Part shown: in pieces, positions 25,296-36,179 of the stretch
Layout of the letters: each line of letters begins with the position of its first letter
Numbering within the stretch: position 1 is the stretch's first letter
Assembly: GCA_964020155.1 (NCBI GenBank)
Contig: OZ026565.1
Location: 3,757,053-3,821,052 of the forward strand
DNA length: 64,000 bases
Reading direction: 5' to 3'
From: Chondrilla cf. caribensis
Lineage: Eukaryota; Porifera; Demospongiae; Chondrillida; Chondrillidae
Position numbers and translations under genes: made by a program
Notes under the pieces: model-generated
Database searches by the model: none
The model's input: the letters and a program-made list of their open reading frames with translations, nothing else
What the model was told of the DNA's origin: nothing

Positions 25296-27035
25296 TGATG
25301 TGTGTTTGTGTGCATGTGTGTGATGCATGTTTGTGTGCATGTGTGTTTGCATTTGTGTTTGTTTGCATATGTTTTCTGTGTATTATGTCTACACATGTGT
25401 ATGCTCATGTGTGTTGGTATGGGTGCATGTATGCATGTGTATGCACGTGTTTACTGTACATATGGGGTGTTTACATTAATTTTACATGTGCTTGTTTGCA
25501 TGTATGTTGTGTGTATGCACTTGTTGCATTGTTTGTGAGTATATTCAGTGAGAACCTCTGGTCTACTCTCTTCTCCAGAGTACACCATCATTGTCACTGG
25601 TTGTTCCGGACGAGGGAAGAGTACTTTCTGCAACTTTCTCTTCAGAGAAAAGCGATTTGTCGGAGAAAATCCAACAAAAAGTAAAGGTTCAGGTTGGGGT
25701 GGTGTGATGTCCACCCTCAGCAAGGCCCAATATGGTGTAATCAAAGATCCTATTGCCGGAGTCGATTTGCATATTGTCGACACACCAGGTTATCTGGCAA
25801 CACAAAACAGAACAGGCAGCGATCGTGAAGACATGGCCAAGGATGGTGAATTGGTGCTTCAGGAGTTTGCCAATGCCCTCATACATGCCAAGGATGGGAT
25901 TGATGCCATTTTCGTCACTCTAAAGGCCGGCGAGCGTGTATCCAAAGAAGAAGAGCTTTTGATGGAGTTTATCGAAAAGCTGAATTTGTGGCAACATTGC
26001 ATTTTACTGTTCACTCATGGTCGAGAAGTGGGTGATAAGGAAGAGGATCGCTACCGAGGCTTCTACGAACTAATTAAGACAGATGAGTTTAAACGGAATT
26101 GCCCTGTGTTGGTGAAAATGTTGGCTTTCACAAGCTATAAGTTTGTGATTGTTGAGTCTGTCCGTCAGGAACAAGATGGCAAATACTACCATTCCAAAGT
26201 GGACGAGATCATTAAGGCTGTAGCAGTCGTACGTGATAAACTAGGAACTGTCATCAACCATCCCTTGCTGAGGATGGCCCGTACCTCCTGGGAGATGTAC
26301 ATGAAGAAGGAAAAGTTGGAACAAGAACTCCAACTCGAAGAACAAGAGAAGCGTGACATCACTGAAAGATTTGAGAGGCATCTAAGCACAAAAGAAATGG
26401 AGCTAGCACAAGTTCAGACTGAGCTTCAAGACAAGAAACAGAAGCTTAAGGAAACAGAAGTGCATAAGGAGCGTATAGAGAAATTGAATGAAGAAATGAG
26501 GAAGCTGGAAATGGCCGTGAAAACCAAAGAACAAGAAGTTGAGGCAGCTAAGGCTGAAGTGCGGGAGAAAGCAGAAAGAGACCAAAAAGTACAAATGCTC
26601 ATTGTTCGTCTTGAGGAGTACATGCAAAGATCGAACAAAGGTACCACTTCAGAATGTGGACCAGGACAAATCCTTGTCAATTACCTCAAGAAAATGGACG
26701 ACAATCCTGGTAAATTTGTAGATGCGTACTCAGAATTAGAGGCTTTGGCTGAGAAACAGAAGGAAACAGATGCACTGCTTGACCAATTGTCAACAGAGCT
26801 CGATCAATTTGGATTTGTTAGAAAAGCAACAGTGAAAGCCAAAGTTGATGCCATCAAGGGAGGTCAGTCACCTGTAGATGATCAAAGCCGATCACTGAAG
26901 CCATCAACTGTGACAGATAGACAACCTTCTATCAATGTTGGGGCACAAAATGTCGATCTTGAAGCAGGGCAAGGATCAGGAGAAAATGAAGCTAAGGAAA
27001 GATCAAAATCTTCAAGCTGGTGTAACATTATATAA
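24818..27035 (+). CDS. AIG1/GIMAP-like GTPase 3 with coiled coil and CaaX box
   Basis: Exons 24818-24962 and 25579-27035, phase-1 junction; 533 residues. The N-terminal tail has 'GGIPGRVKAKTAPIRVLRD', as in GTPase 2. The GTPase has GCSGRGKS (56-63), 'VDTPGYLATQ' and 'LLFTHGREVGDKEEDRY'. The charged coiled coil (about 290-420) is slightly longer than in GTPase 2. It is followed by 'LVNYLKKMDDNPGKFVDAYSE' and a C-terminal SSWCNII CaaX box. The DNA before the ATG, 'tttag|ACACGGTACGAT', forms a phase-0 acceptor with no stop before the ATG. The exon could therefore be internal in a longer transcript; this matches the internal exon 3 of GTPase 5. A TG tract fills much of intron 1 (25204-25291). AATAAA follows at 27281. 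Confidence 0.87.
25204..25291. repeat. TG microsatellite in GTPase 3 intron 1
   Basis: TG repeat with a single tctg break, preceded by a short 'gcgt' tetranucleotide run. Confidence 0.95.
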
Positions 27036-27280
27036 CTTGATTTACATTTCTTTCTAGCCTTTTGTAGAGTTTTTGTCCTGTATCTATACTGTTATTCTAT
27101 TTCTGTCATTTATTGTTCCATTGTTGATGTATTGTTATTATCAAAATTGTAATTTGTATCAACCTAAAATGCACTATCAGTTGAAATAATGTAAATATTA
27201 TGTACGTTTCATATAATCTCAGTTTATTAAGTTATCAATGTACTTATGTATGTATCATGTACGGATTGTAATATATATTC

Positions 27281-27286
27281 AATAAA
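27281..27286 (+). promoter_or_regulatory. Polyadenylation signal of GTPase 3
   Basis: AATAAA about 245 bp after the stop codon of GTPase 3; the nearest canonical signal. Confidence 0.5.
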
Positions 27287-27533
27287 ATACAGTACTATGA
27301 TTATTGTAGTAATTAGACTAAGTATACTATATCTGTTATGTAATTACGTTTAATTTCCAAATCCTCCATTGTATTGAATTTGTATGGAAGGATCAAAGGG
27401 TTTATTATAATGCTATTAACATAAGAGTAGGACTTTCACCAATGCTGCAAGTGGAGAATTGTCTGTATCAGCTATGAAAATCGATGATCGTTGCATATAA
27501 TATGTATGTTGCATGAACTAGTTATGCAAACGT

Positions 27534-27591
27534 AATTGAATGAAACTGCATGATACATATACATATGCATACATAACAGTTTCATTCAATT
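27534..27591. repeat. Perfect 15-bp inverted repeat
   Basis: aattgaatgaaactg at 27534-27548 and its exact reverse complement at 27577-27591, with a 28-bp loop. Possibly the ends of a very small foldback element. Confidence 0.7.
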
Positions 27592-27905
27592 AAGTCGATA
27601 ATAATCAAATAAATGAATAGTATAATTTATTATATTATACACATGGAACATGCAAATTATAAGACATTATTATAAATTGTAATTATGATCAAATTATAAT
27701 TAAATTATAATATTATTAAGTGAAGTGTGATATCATTTTCGTTGTAAATAAGTATTCATTGTGGCCATTATGTTCCTTTGGGGGTACATAATTGCGTCAT
27801 CAATAAAATGGAGGGTAAGGTCTGGCTTCGCAAGACTATATCTGGTAGGATGGGCAGGGTCTATGGGCAAATCTACCACTATTATTACGAGTACACGTAT
27901 AGCCA

Positions 27906-30900
27906 ATGGCTGCCAACGCTTCTAGCCCGATGTCAGAAACTCGTTGTAGGAGTCTGAACAAACTCCTTCCTGATTTAGAAGCGAAACTTATTGTAGACAA
28001 CATCAAGTCGCATCTTCATGTTGACGCGGGCGGGTTCTTGAACGAAGTGGAAATAATCGACGTCTTCTCCGGCCGCTCAAGAGTGGAACACGTTCGTTCT
28101 TTATTCTCTGTATTGAAGACGAAGGACAATGCCGCGTTTGGTAGTTTCTGCCTTGTTCTGAGCAACAGCGGTTACGGCCACTGGTCTAAGGCGCTCATGG
28201 ACGAAGCAGGATTGGACCACGATTTCAAAGGTATCTGTGAAAGTTTAACCATATAGACAGGGTCTCTATAATCCTTAGACTAGTAAGAATTTGATCATTT
28301 TGCGTATTGATTGCCAGTTCCAGTTAATTTAAATGGTATTATGCATATGGTCCCAATTCTATTGAATTGAATCATAGTCAGTAGTGGGTCAATCTATAAT
28401 TATAGTTCCTTTATAAAAGCCTTATATAGAATAGTTTATGTATTGATTTATATTGTGTGTATTCATATGTATCACATTCCCTCTGTTTTTCCCTGTACTT
28501 TGTGTACAATTACAGCAACGCCCGAACTTGAAAAAGCTAAAGTGAATGCTATTTTATGCAAGCGTAGAAAGATGTTCAAGCTTACCTTCAAAGATATACG
28601 TGGTGGTTTCAACAAGTGCCGTGATCAGTTGCTTTCCATACTCAAGCAACTTCCGTCTGAAGATTTCAAGATGTTTATGATCAGTTTCAACGATAGTTTG
28701 AGAGGAATCAAAAAGAATGCTAGATTTGAACAATCCGACATGGAATCTCCCCTCGGTGTTTTCACTGCCTTGTCATTGCAGGAGATGTACACACAGTTCG
28801 ATCTTGAAGTCTTTGATGTAATGGCTGAATGCCTTTCCGAGGACCCCTCCAAGAGATTTACAGACGCTTTGGACGACTACAAAGACAACGTATTACGCCC
28901 TCTCTTAGAGAAAACACTGTCTGCATTGGCTGGTGATGCCGAGGTTGTCTCTGCTCATGATGACCAGAAGAAGCAGCTCAGTCTTGCCTTTGTCGTACCA
29001 GATGATGCCACATTTGGGACCCTTATGAAAGCAAAAAGATACTTGGAGGAAGAAATGGAAATCCATGATGTCTCCAATATGAGGTTCGACTTCAACTGCA
29101 TCACCATCCTATTCGACGTAGCCTGCACATCTGGGGATGTTGGGGAGTTGGCCAAGAGGTTCTTGTCCGACAAACACCTCCAAGAAATGAAGAAATTGAA
29201 CATACTTGAAGTTTTTCTACTCTCACACTGGGCTGTGGTAGTTGCTGATGGCAGCATATGCTACTTTGATGAGGTTGGTACATTGAATGGACATAGATTC
29301 ACTAGGAGTACTATCCATACAGTGGCAGTTATGTACATGAATATTCACTCAAAAATAAATAATAATCTAAATCCCCTGCAATTTTATATGTGAAAATAGG
29401 ATCCACTATATTTCAGGAAGTGTTTCTCCCTGCAAATGCAGAATGTGTATACATGCGAAAAAGTGTGGGTACATGAGTAGCCTACATACGACATGAAATG
29501 TATGTATAGTAACTGTGAGGATACTGCAGTTGAAGATTGTGTACTCTTTACTGCAGTGTCCTCACAACATTTTCTGATGAAGTATGTATGTAGATCAATG
29601 GTATAAAGTAATACCTCAAACTATGTGTTGCGTATGGGACGGTATGTGCAAATAGTAGTCCATTACGTAGGTAATTTTTGGGGGAGGGGGTATTTAGGTT
29701 AGTGGGGTTGCTGGGGAAGGAGCTTATAGGTGGGGTCAGAGATGCATGCATGCAGGTTGTTTTAAAGTGTGAGGAAAGTATATAGGGGGCTATTTACATA
29801 ATATGTATGTACGAATATATGTATAAATGTATGAATGTATGTCTGTACGTATGTATATACGGTAAATTCTCGTTAATCCGCCACTGCTTTATCGGCCTAA
29901 TGTTCTAATCTGTCACAATTTACCAGTACCAATATAGTGTACAAGTACCAATGAATATTCAGTTATTCCGCCAAACTCGATAATCCACCAAATTCTTTGA
30001 AAATGAATTGCAGCGGATTAACAAGTATTCACTGTATGTATTTATTATTATGTATGTACGTATGTATGTATAATATGTACATATCAATAGCAATTGGTAT
30101 AATGGGTTCTTTCTAATTACTTTGCTAAAAACAGAGCGCTTCAATTGAGGTGCCTATCCCACCAAAAGCAATGATTGTGTCATCGCCTCACCCAGGAGTG
30201 AAGGAGAGCAAGAAACCGAGTGTGTTCCACGCTCAAAGTAAGTCATCCAATCATTGATCATAAAATGGTGTCGTACGTATTCCACTATAGGGCTTGGTTT
30301 GGCCATTCCATCAATAAAGGGGTTTGAGGTTGGTTTGAGAAGCTAGGGGAGGGGTTTGTGGGTTGGTTTGAGAAGCTAAGGGGAAGGGTTTGTGGGTTGG
30401 TTTGAGAAGCTAAGGGGAGTGGCTTGTAGGTTGGTTTGAGGAGTTAAGGGGAGTGGCTTGTAGGTTGGTTTGAAAAGCTAAGAGGAGTGACTTGTAGGAT
30501 GGCCGAAGTGTATGCATCTATCTCAATTCTATGTAAAATCCACAATGTACAATAAAAATACTAGTTTATTATTACATTTTACAGTAAATTATAGTACAGT
30601 ATTGGCTGTAGTTTTGGTATGTGTATGTATGTTGGTAGCTCAGTCTTTATGTACATTTAGTATAATCCTATGGTGTCACCACTTGATAGAATACACGATT
30701 ACTATTATTGGATGTTCTGGACGAGGGAAAAGTACTTTCTGCAACTTTCTGTTCAAGGAGAAGCGGTTTGAGACGCAAGATTCGAGACTGTCGGGGTTCT
30801 TCGGCTGGGGTGGTGTGATGTCCACTCCAAGCAAGGCTCAGCACGGTGTTGTCGTGGACGAATGCACAGGAATTGAGCTTCATGTTATAGACACACCTGG

Positions 30901-32054
30901 CTACCTAGCAACTCAGCACAGAATGGGCCATGACCAGGAAGATATGGCCAAAGATGATAAAATGGTACTAGAAGAATTTCGCTAGGGCTCTCATGTACGC
31001 AAAGGATGGAATCGATGCTATTTTTATCACTCTAAAAGCCGGGAATCGTGTATCGAGGGAAGAAGAACTACTAATGAGATTCATTGAAGACCTTCGTCTG
31101 TGGGACCACTGTGTGTTGTTGTTTACTCATGGATACTGTGTCGGGGATAAAGAAGACGATCGATATCGAGGTTTCCGTGAACTGATCAGCACAAGTGAAT
31201 TTAAGAAGAACTGCCCTGTCCTGGCAAAGATGCTGGAAATGACAAAGAACAGATACGTGATTGTAGAGTCTGTTCAGCTAGGGTTTGAGGATGTCTACTG
31301 TACTTCCAAGATGGATGAGATATGCAGTATTGTAGATGCTGTACTTGGAGACCATGGAGCTATTGTAGACCACCCGATGCTAAAACTAGCACGGAATTCG
31401 CACAAGCTGTACCTGAAGCACAAAGAAGAACTCTCAAAAGAGGAAGAGAAGAAGAGGAGGGAGGCAATTGCACTTGCGAGTGATGTGGAGTCCAGGGAAA
31501 TGGAAGTTGCGAAGGTCAAGACTGATCTCTGTGCCAAGGAAGAAAGTCTTGAAACAGCAAAGAGTTCCCGAACCGATCGAGAAAATGGTGATGATGAGGA
31601 GGTGAGAAGACTACGTTTGGACCTACAGGCCAAAGAAAGCGAATTAGCTACCGCTAAGGCCAAAATCGAGAGAAAGAATACAAAGATAGAGTCACTTATT
31701 GAGAACCTGGAACACCAAATCAGCACATCACCTGATAGTGACCCCGGTCCAATATCACTGCTTGTTAGCTATCTCCGAAGGTTGGATGACGACGACTCAG
31801 AGAAATTTGCAGATTCCTATTCTCAGTTGGAGGAGATGACTGAGGAACAGAAGGCAGAACTTGAAGAATCACTGAAGAGCATGGGGTCTGTTGAAAAGAG
31901 TACCTCTGTTGTAGCCCCTAGGACCCAGCAAGATGGAACTGCATTTTTAGTACAAAACAGAATTTCACATCCTATCGGGAATGGTAGCTTGACAAGTACA
32001 CAGGAAATGATCCGAGAGGAACGTCATACTAGACATTGGTGTAGTTTTTTGTAA
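27906..32054 (+). CDS. CARD - module - GIMAP GTPase - CaaX fusion (GTPase 4, one-base frameshift)
   Basis: Four exons: 27906-28230, 28516-29273, 30135-30237 and 30690-32054, with phases 1, 0 and 1. Exon 1 encodes a CARD-like six-helix death fold (about residues 14-104: 'SLNKLLPDLEAKLIVDNI', 'EVEIIDVFSG', 'SLFSVLKTKDNAAFGSFC'). Exon 2 encodes about 250 residues of an uncharacterised, mostly helical module. Exon 3 is a linker. Exon 4 has the GTPase (GCSGRGKS at about 403-410, 'DTPGYLATQ', 'LLFTHGYCVGDKEDDRY'), a coiled coil, 'LVSYLRRLDDDDSEKFADSY' and HWCSFL, a CaaX box. An extra C at 30980 breaks the frame just after the G3 region; all paralogues lack it. This is either a pseudogene mutation or a sequencing error. 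Without it the protein would be about 849 residues. CARDs recruit signalling partners by homotypic binding, so a CARD-GTPase scaffold at membranes is inferred. Confidence 0.78.
29859..30035. mobile_element. Pogo/Tigger-like MITE in intron 2 of GTPase 4
   Basis: About 177 bp with inverted ends: acggtaaattctcgttaatccgc at the left and gcggattaacaagtattcactgt at the right. 'GTTAATCCGC' at both ends resembles pogo-superfamily termini. No coding capacity. Confidence 0.65.
30321..30500. repeat. Minisatellite of about 41 bp in intron 3 of GTPase 4
   Basis: Four to five copies of 'ggttggtttgagaagctaag' plus 'gggagtggcttgta', differing by a few bases. Confidence 0.85.
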
Positions 32055-32232
32055 CACCTCACCTCCAACTGATGCATATGTCATTGAGTAATTATTTAAA
32101 TAGATACTGACTTTCTGTAACTATTATTATAGTATTGTAAATTCATATTATTAAGAATTCAAATATTGAAAAGCTATAATGCTTATATGTGTATTATATT
32201 CATCCAGTTATAATGCTAATAACAATAACAAT
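32055..32232. other. 3' flank of GTPase 4
   Basis: AT-rich; resembles 43110-43230, after the chimeric pseudogene ('acacctcac', 'tgatacatat', 'aagaattc'), which shows that the pseudogene's 3' half came from a GTPase 4-type gene. Confidence 0.6.
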
Positions 32233-35200
32233 AATTACCGAGCGTTAGCGAGGTTAATTGTTTCCGTCGTACGGCCAGTCTCATCGAGTCGCCCACGTTC
32301 TTAATTGGTCGAAGGTGTCTCAATGAAATTTTTCGGTTCCTTTTAGGCCAATATGTCAAATTTCGATCACGCGCAGCAAACGTCTATGAGGTCACAGGGG
32401 GATTCGTGCCATACGTCGGATAGGGGCAACGGTAAGGTATCGGACTGAGGTTATCATTCAAGTCTAGCACACTTACTCGCTATCCCACGACGGCTGAAAG
32501 TTTTTCCTTCGTCGAGTGCCCCTGGATCCGGATTTCGTCTCTGGACGACATTCGTTGGCTTCGCATCACAAGAACAATGTCTTACAATTTTCCCATGGAA
32601 CAGATTTTCCGATTAATACTCTGTAAAGTCGGCGATTCGTAGTCTACGTTGGGGACATCGAAATGCACAGCCATTGTGACGTCCATGTTGGCAGACATTT
32701 AATGGCTATAATGAGTAACATTACGCATAGTCTCTGCAATACGTAACAGGTTTTGAAAGATGGTCTTTCGTCCGAAGTTCTTTGTGAACGTTTTTATTGA
32801 TATCGATCCGTTCTTCTCTTCTTCCAATTGCAAGAATTGTACAAGCTCAGATGAGTCGCTTTAAATTGCTAACAACTGCTTTAGCCGTGAGATAAGCTTT
32901 ATGCCAGCCTTGTTAGCTTTCAAATATTTAACTACTCAGATATATAAATGCTTTTTGTATGATCCTGAATCAAAATCAGATGTTAACTTCCATTAACAAA
33001 ACGAAGAAAACAATATTTGAAGGACACTCGTATGTATGCTTATGTTGATCTCCCAACAGAGGTTGCAATATTTTATGTATTACTAAGTTCATCATTATAA
33101 TATTATAGTGTATTAACCAGTACTAATTAGATCATCTGTAAGTTGATTTATAGTTCGGAATATCATATGGCAGAGTCAAATTCTCATGCAGATTCTAACA
33201 AATGGAAACATGCAATCAAAACCAAACACAATGTGTTAATGCATCACAAATGCAATTAAACACAACACAAAATCAAACACTACATGTCATACAGTGCACT
33301 GCTGCACAACATGAGTTGCAAACTCAACAAAACCAAGCACAAGTGCAGACACATCCACACGTTCATACACAAGATGCAAATACCAATGGGTATATGGCCA
33401 TGATGAAGTACGAAACAATCACACAATGTGTAAATTCCAGCAACAGCAGTACAAAATTAATGGAAATAATCCCACTCTATCGTTTGCCATGAAATGTGGC
33501 CATCCCTTTCCAATAACGCTAATCCTACTTATGAATGTTTGAAATGTGTCTGCGATAAAAACACTTCGAAAAGGTTCTCCTGGTCCAAGCAAATGACATG
33601 AACCTTGGCTCAGTACCTCAATGCTTGTAAGGTTTAACACAAATGGTAGAAATGTGAATAGCCTGAACATCAACCATCACTTATGTCCACAAAAACACAG
33701 GTGGTCAACGTAAGGAGTTGCTCATCTGCAGATACATATCGGGCAGATTTTTTTTATGCATGACCCAACAGTGTCATAATAATATAATATATGATAAATA
33801 GTACAATAATCAAGACAAAAGCAGAATAGCCATACCATGGGATATGCATATAAATTATGACTAGTGAATAGAAATATCAGAGTTCATAACAATAATACTG
33901 TATTGAATAATGTACTTATAATCAGTTCGTAGATTAGTGAATCATGCCCTCGCTGATTGTGAGGTCGATGGGTTGCATGCATTGCTGCCACATGACACCA
34001 CAAATTCAAAACATCCTGTGAGAATATATACTAGACAGAATGGCATTGATACAGATTTGAATATCAATCTCGTGTTAGTACACATGCACGTCATGAATAT
34101 GCTAAACTAAACAGTGACCCAGATATTAGTGATTTAATAAAAAAAGCATCATTGGCATGGAAAGTACAGTTATATGAACAGTGATTCAAACACTTCTACA
34201 ACATTGATAGATCAAATCATAATTGAAAGTGACGCAGGGAAACAAACTGGTATTGAATAGTGTCATTGGCTGACAACATTCAACAAGTGCATTCCATCAG
34301 AAAACTGGCGTATACAAACATCTGGCATGACATATACCGCCATTTTCTGTTTAGCGAGGTTCTGAACTACGTTCATACCTAGTATTATATCAGTAATGAT
34401 AATAAAACGTCGCATAGGGTTGTCCACAGTCGACGCCCTCTCATTTGTCAATGATTAATTTCCGGGTTAAAAGTCTACTTTTCGGGCATCGCCGTGCAAC
34501 AAAATAAAGTAATGAACGTTTGTAAAGACAAACTGGAGTTTGCGTAGCGCGTAATTGAGAAAAGGTCACTAACATTTCTTTCCTTCACGGTGGCACTCTT
34601 CTTGCTATGCGATTAGCTGACCTCTTAAAACGTGACCAAGCAAGTTATCTAAGAAATTTACGTATAACGATTTTTAACTTTTCTTTCCGAATCGGCGTAA
34701 GTAGGGTATGCCGTAACGTCGTTCGGGACCTAGAATTGGTCGGCCAAGATGACGCCCATCTTGTCAGCCATTTGACGCAAAGGGATGTGGGCATATGCAT
34801 GCGCATGACAAGGAAGTTTTTTTTTCTTTCAAAAATTACTTTATACTAGGTGTGCACATAGTGCAGAACCTCGCTTGTATATTAGTGTGGTAGCTATGGA
34901 GGGAGGTCAACTTCAGCTTCCATTTTTATCTCGCTAGGAAAAAGAATCTTTGCTGGTAGGTAGAGTCAGTCTGGGAATGATATTAATTATTGAGAAAGTC
35001 TATTAACTGTCTTTAAAGCTTTTCGCCCATCGTTAAAATTTTGGGCAACAATGATCAGTGACATTACTGTCAAACCAGAAAGAAGAGTTTTATCAAAATT
35101 ACCAGAACGGCAACCGTAATACGCGGAAACGCCATGTTCCAAACAGTCACGCGCATGCCTACACGCACATGTCATGACGTCATAATTTTGCAAATGGCTG

Positions 35201-35660
35201 ATAAGATGGACGTCATCATGGCCGTCCAATTCCAGGTCCCGAACTACGTAACGACATACCCCACTCACGCCGAAAGGAGATTCGAAAATCGTTACGCAAA
35301 ATTTTTAGATAACTTGTTTGTTCACGTTTTAAGAGGTCTGGTAATCGCATAGCGAGAAAAGTGCCACCGTGAAGGAAAGAAATGTGAGTTGCCTTTTCTT
35401 ACGCGTTGCGCAAACTCCAGCTTGTCTGTACAAACGTTCTTTACTTTATTTCGTAGCACGCCGATGCCCGCTCACACCAGCATAGACAAATATCGAATTT
35501 CTCTCACGAGCACTTTGAAACTCTCGGCGAAAGAAAGCACAAATGGGACAAAATCTTAGAATTTTTAACCCGGAAACTAATCAAATGAGTGGGCGCCAAC
35601 TCTGGGCACCCCTATGCGACGGAAACAGATAACCTCGCGGTATAAACCGCTCGGTAATTA
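32233..35660. mobile_element. Terminal-inverted-repeat element complex, non-coding
   Basis: Left end: taattaccgagcg followed by cgaggttaattgtttccgtc. Right end (reverse complement): taattaccgagcg followed by cgaggttatctgtttccgtc. This gives inverted termini of about 45 bp. Inside, 34407-34812 is a diverged inverted copy of 35135-35630, forming a large foldback. The middle (33140-34260) includes a Gln/Asn-rich frame (33202-33492) and AT-rich sequence without a recognisable transposase. I read this as a decayed DNA transposon with nested insertions; superfamily unknown. Confidence 0.6.
34354..34876. mobile_element. Nested MITE with 'GCGAGGTTCTG' ends
   Basis: Left end gcgaggttctgaac...cctag (34354-34382) and right end ctaggtgtgcac...gcagaacctcgc (34848-34876) are inverted. 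A third copy of the same end (gcgaggttctgcac...cctag) lies at 35730-35758, just before the upstream module of GTPase 6. Confidence 0.65.
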
Positions 35661-35764
35661 CAATACAATTGTTTAAGTAAATATATTGTGTACGTATAGT
35701 ACGTAGACTGGATCTACTTTTCTTCGATAGCGAGGTTCTGCACAAAGTGCACACCTAGTTTATT

Positions 35765-36060
35765 ATCGTCCATATGGCAACTGCGTGAATTTGAAATTGA
35801 ACTGCGATCGGTGATCGAACCCTGTCCTCGTTTGAGAAGTTGGTCTATACACGCGCTCAGTAGATCGGAACAATCCTCCCAAAAGCTGCAGTAGTCCTGT
35901 CTACTTTCTTTTCAAGGTTTGTGGAATGTGTTTTTGTCTTCTTTTTCTGCACGTTTATGTGAATGGCCAAGGGAAGTGTCGCGTTATATCGTCTCAGGTT
36001 ATTAATGCCATCGCGCACTTCTGATCCCCACGTTAATTCCCGAGGATAACTCATTTTACC
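35765..36060 (+). repeat. Upstream module, copy A (before GTPase 6)
   Basis: About 300 bp found four times in the cluster, each time upstream of a GTPase gene or remnant (35765, 40253, 49096 and 51616). The best-kept part runs from 'cagtagatcggaacaatcc' through 'agtcctgtctactttctttt' to 'gtggaatgtgtttttgtctt'. It probably contains the promoter and perhaps an untranslated first exon. In this copy a repeat insertion (36180-37885) separates it from the coding exon. Confidence 0.65.
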
Positions 36061-36179
36061 TTAATTAGTCTGTTTATTTTAAATTAATTGTTTTACATTA
36101 TGATCGAAAACGCATGCATGAACGCTCCGGAAGAATTAGTCACCGTTTCACTGTTAATTAACTAAAGTTAAACAGTTAG

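Larger units (their letters stand above)
27036..27905. other. Intergenic before the first CARD gene
   Basis: AT-rich 3' flank of GTPase 3, then sequence leading to the CARD exon. It contains the hairpin at 27534-27591. No gene seen. Confidence 0.45.

Noticed and set aside
33202..33492. Gln/Asn-rich 96-codon frame
   Set aside because: Low-complexity composition inside a decayed repeat region; not similar to a transposase I can recognise.
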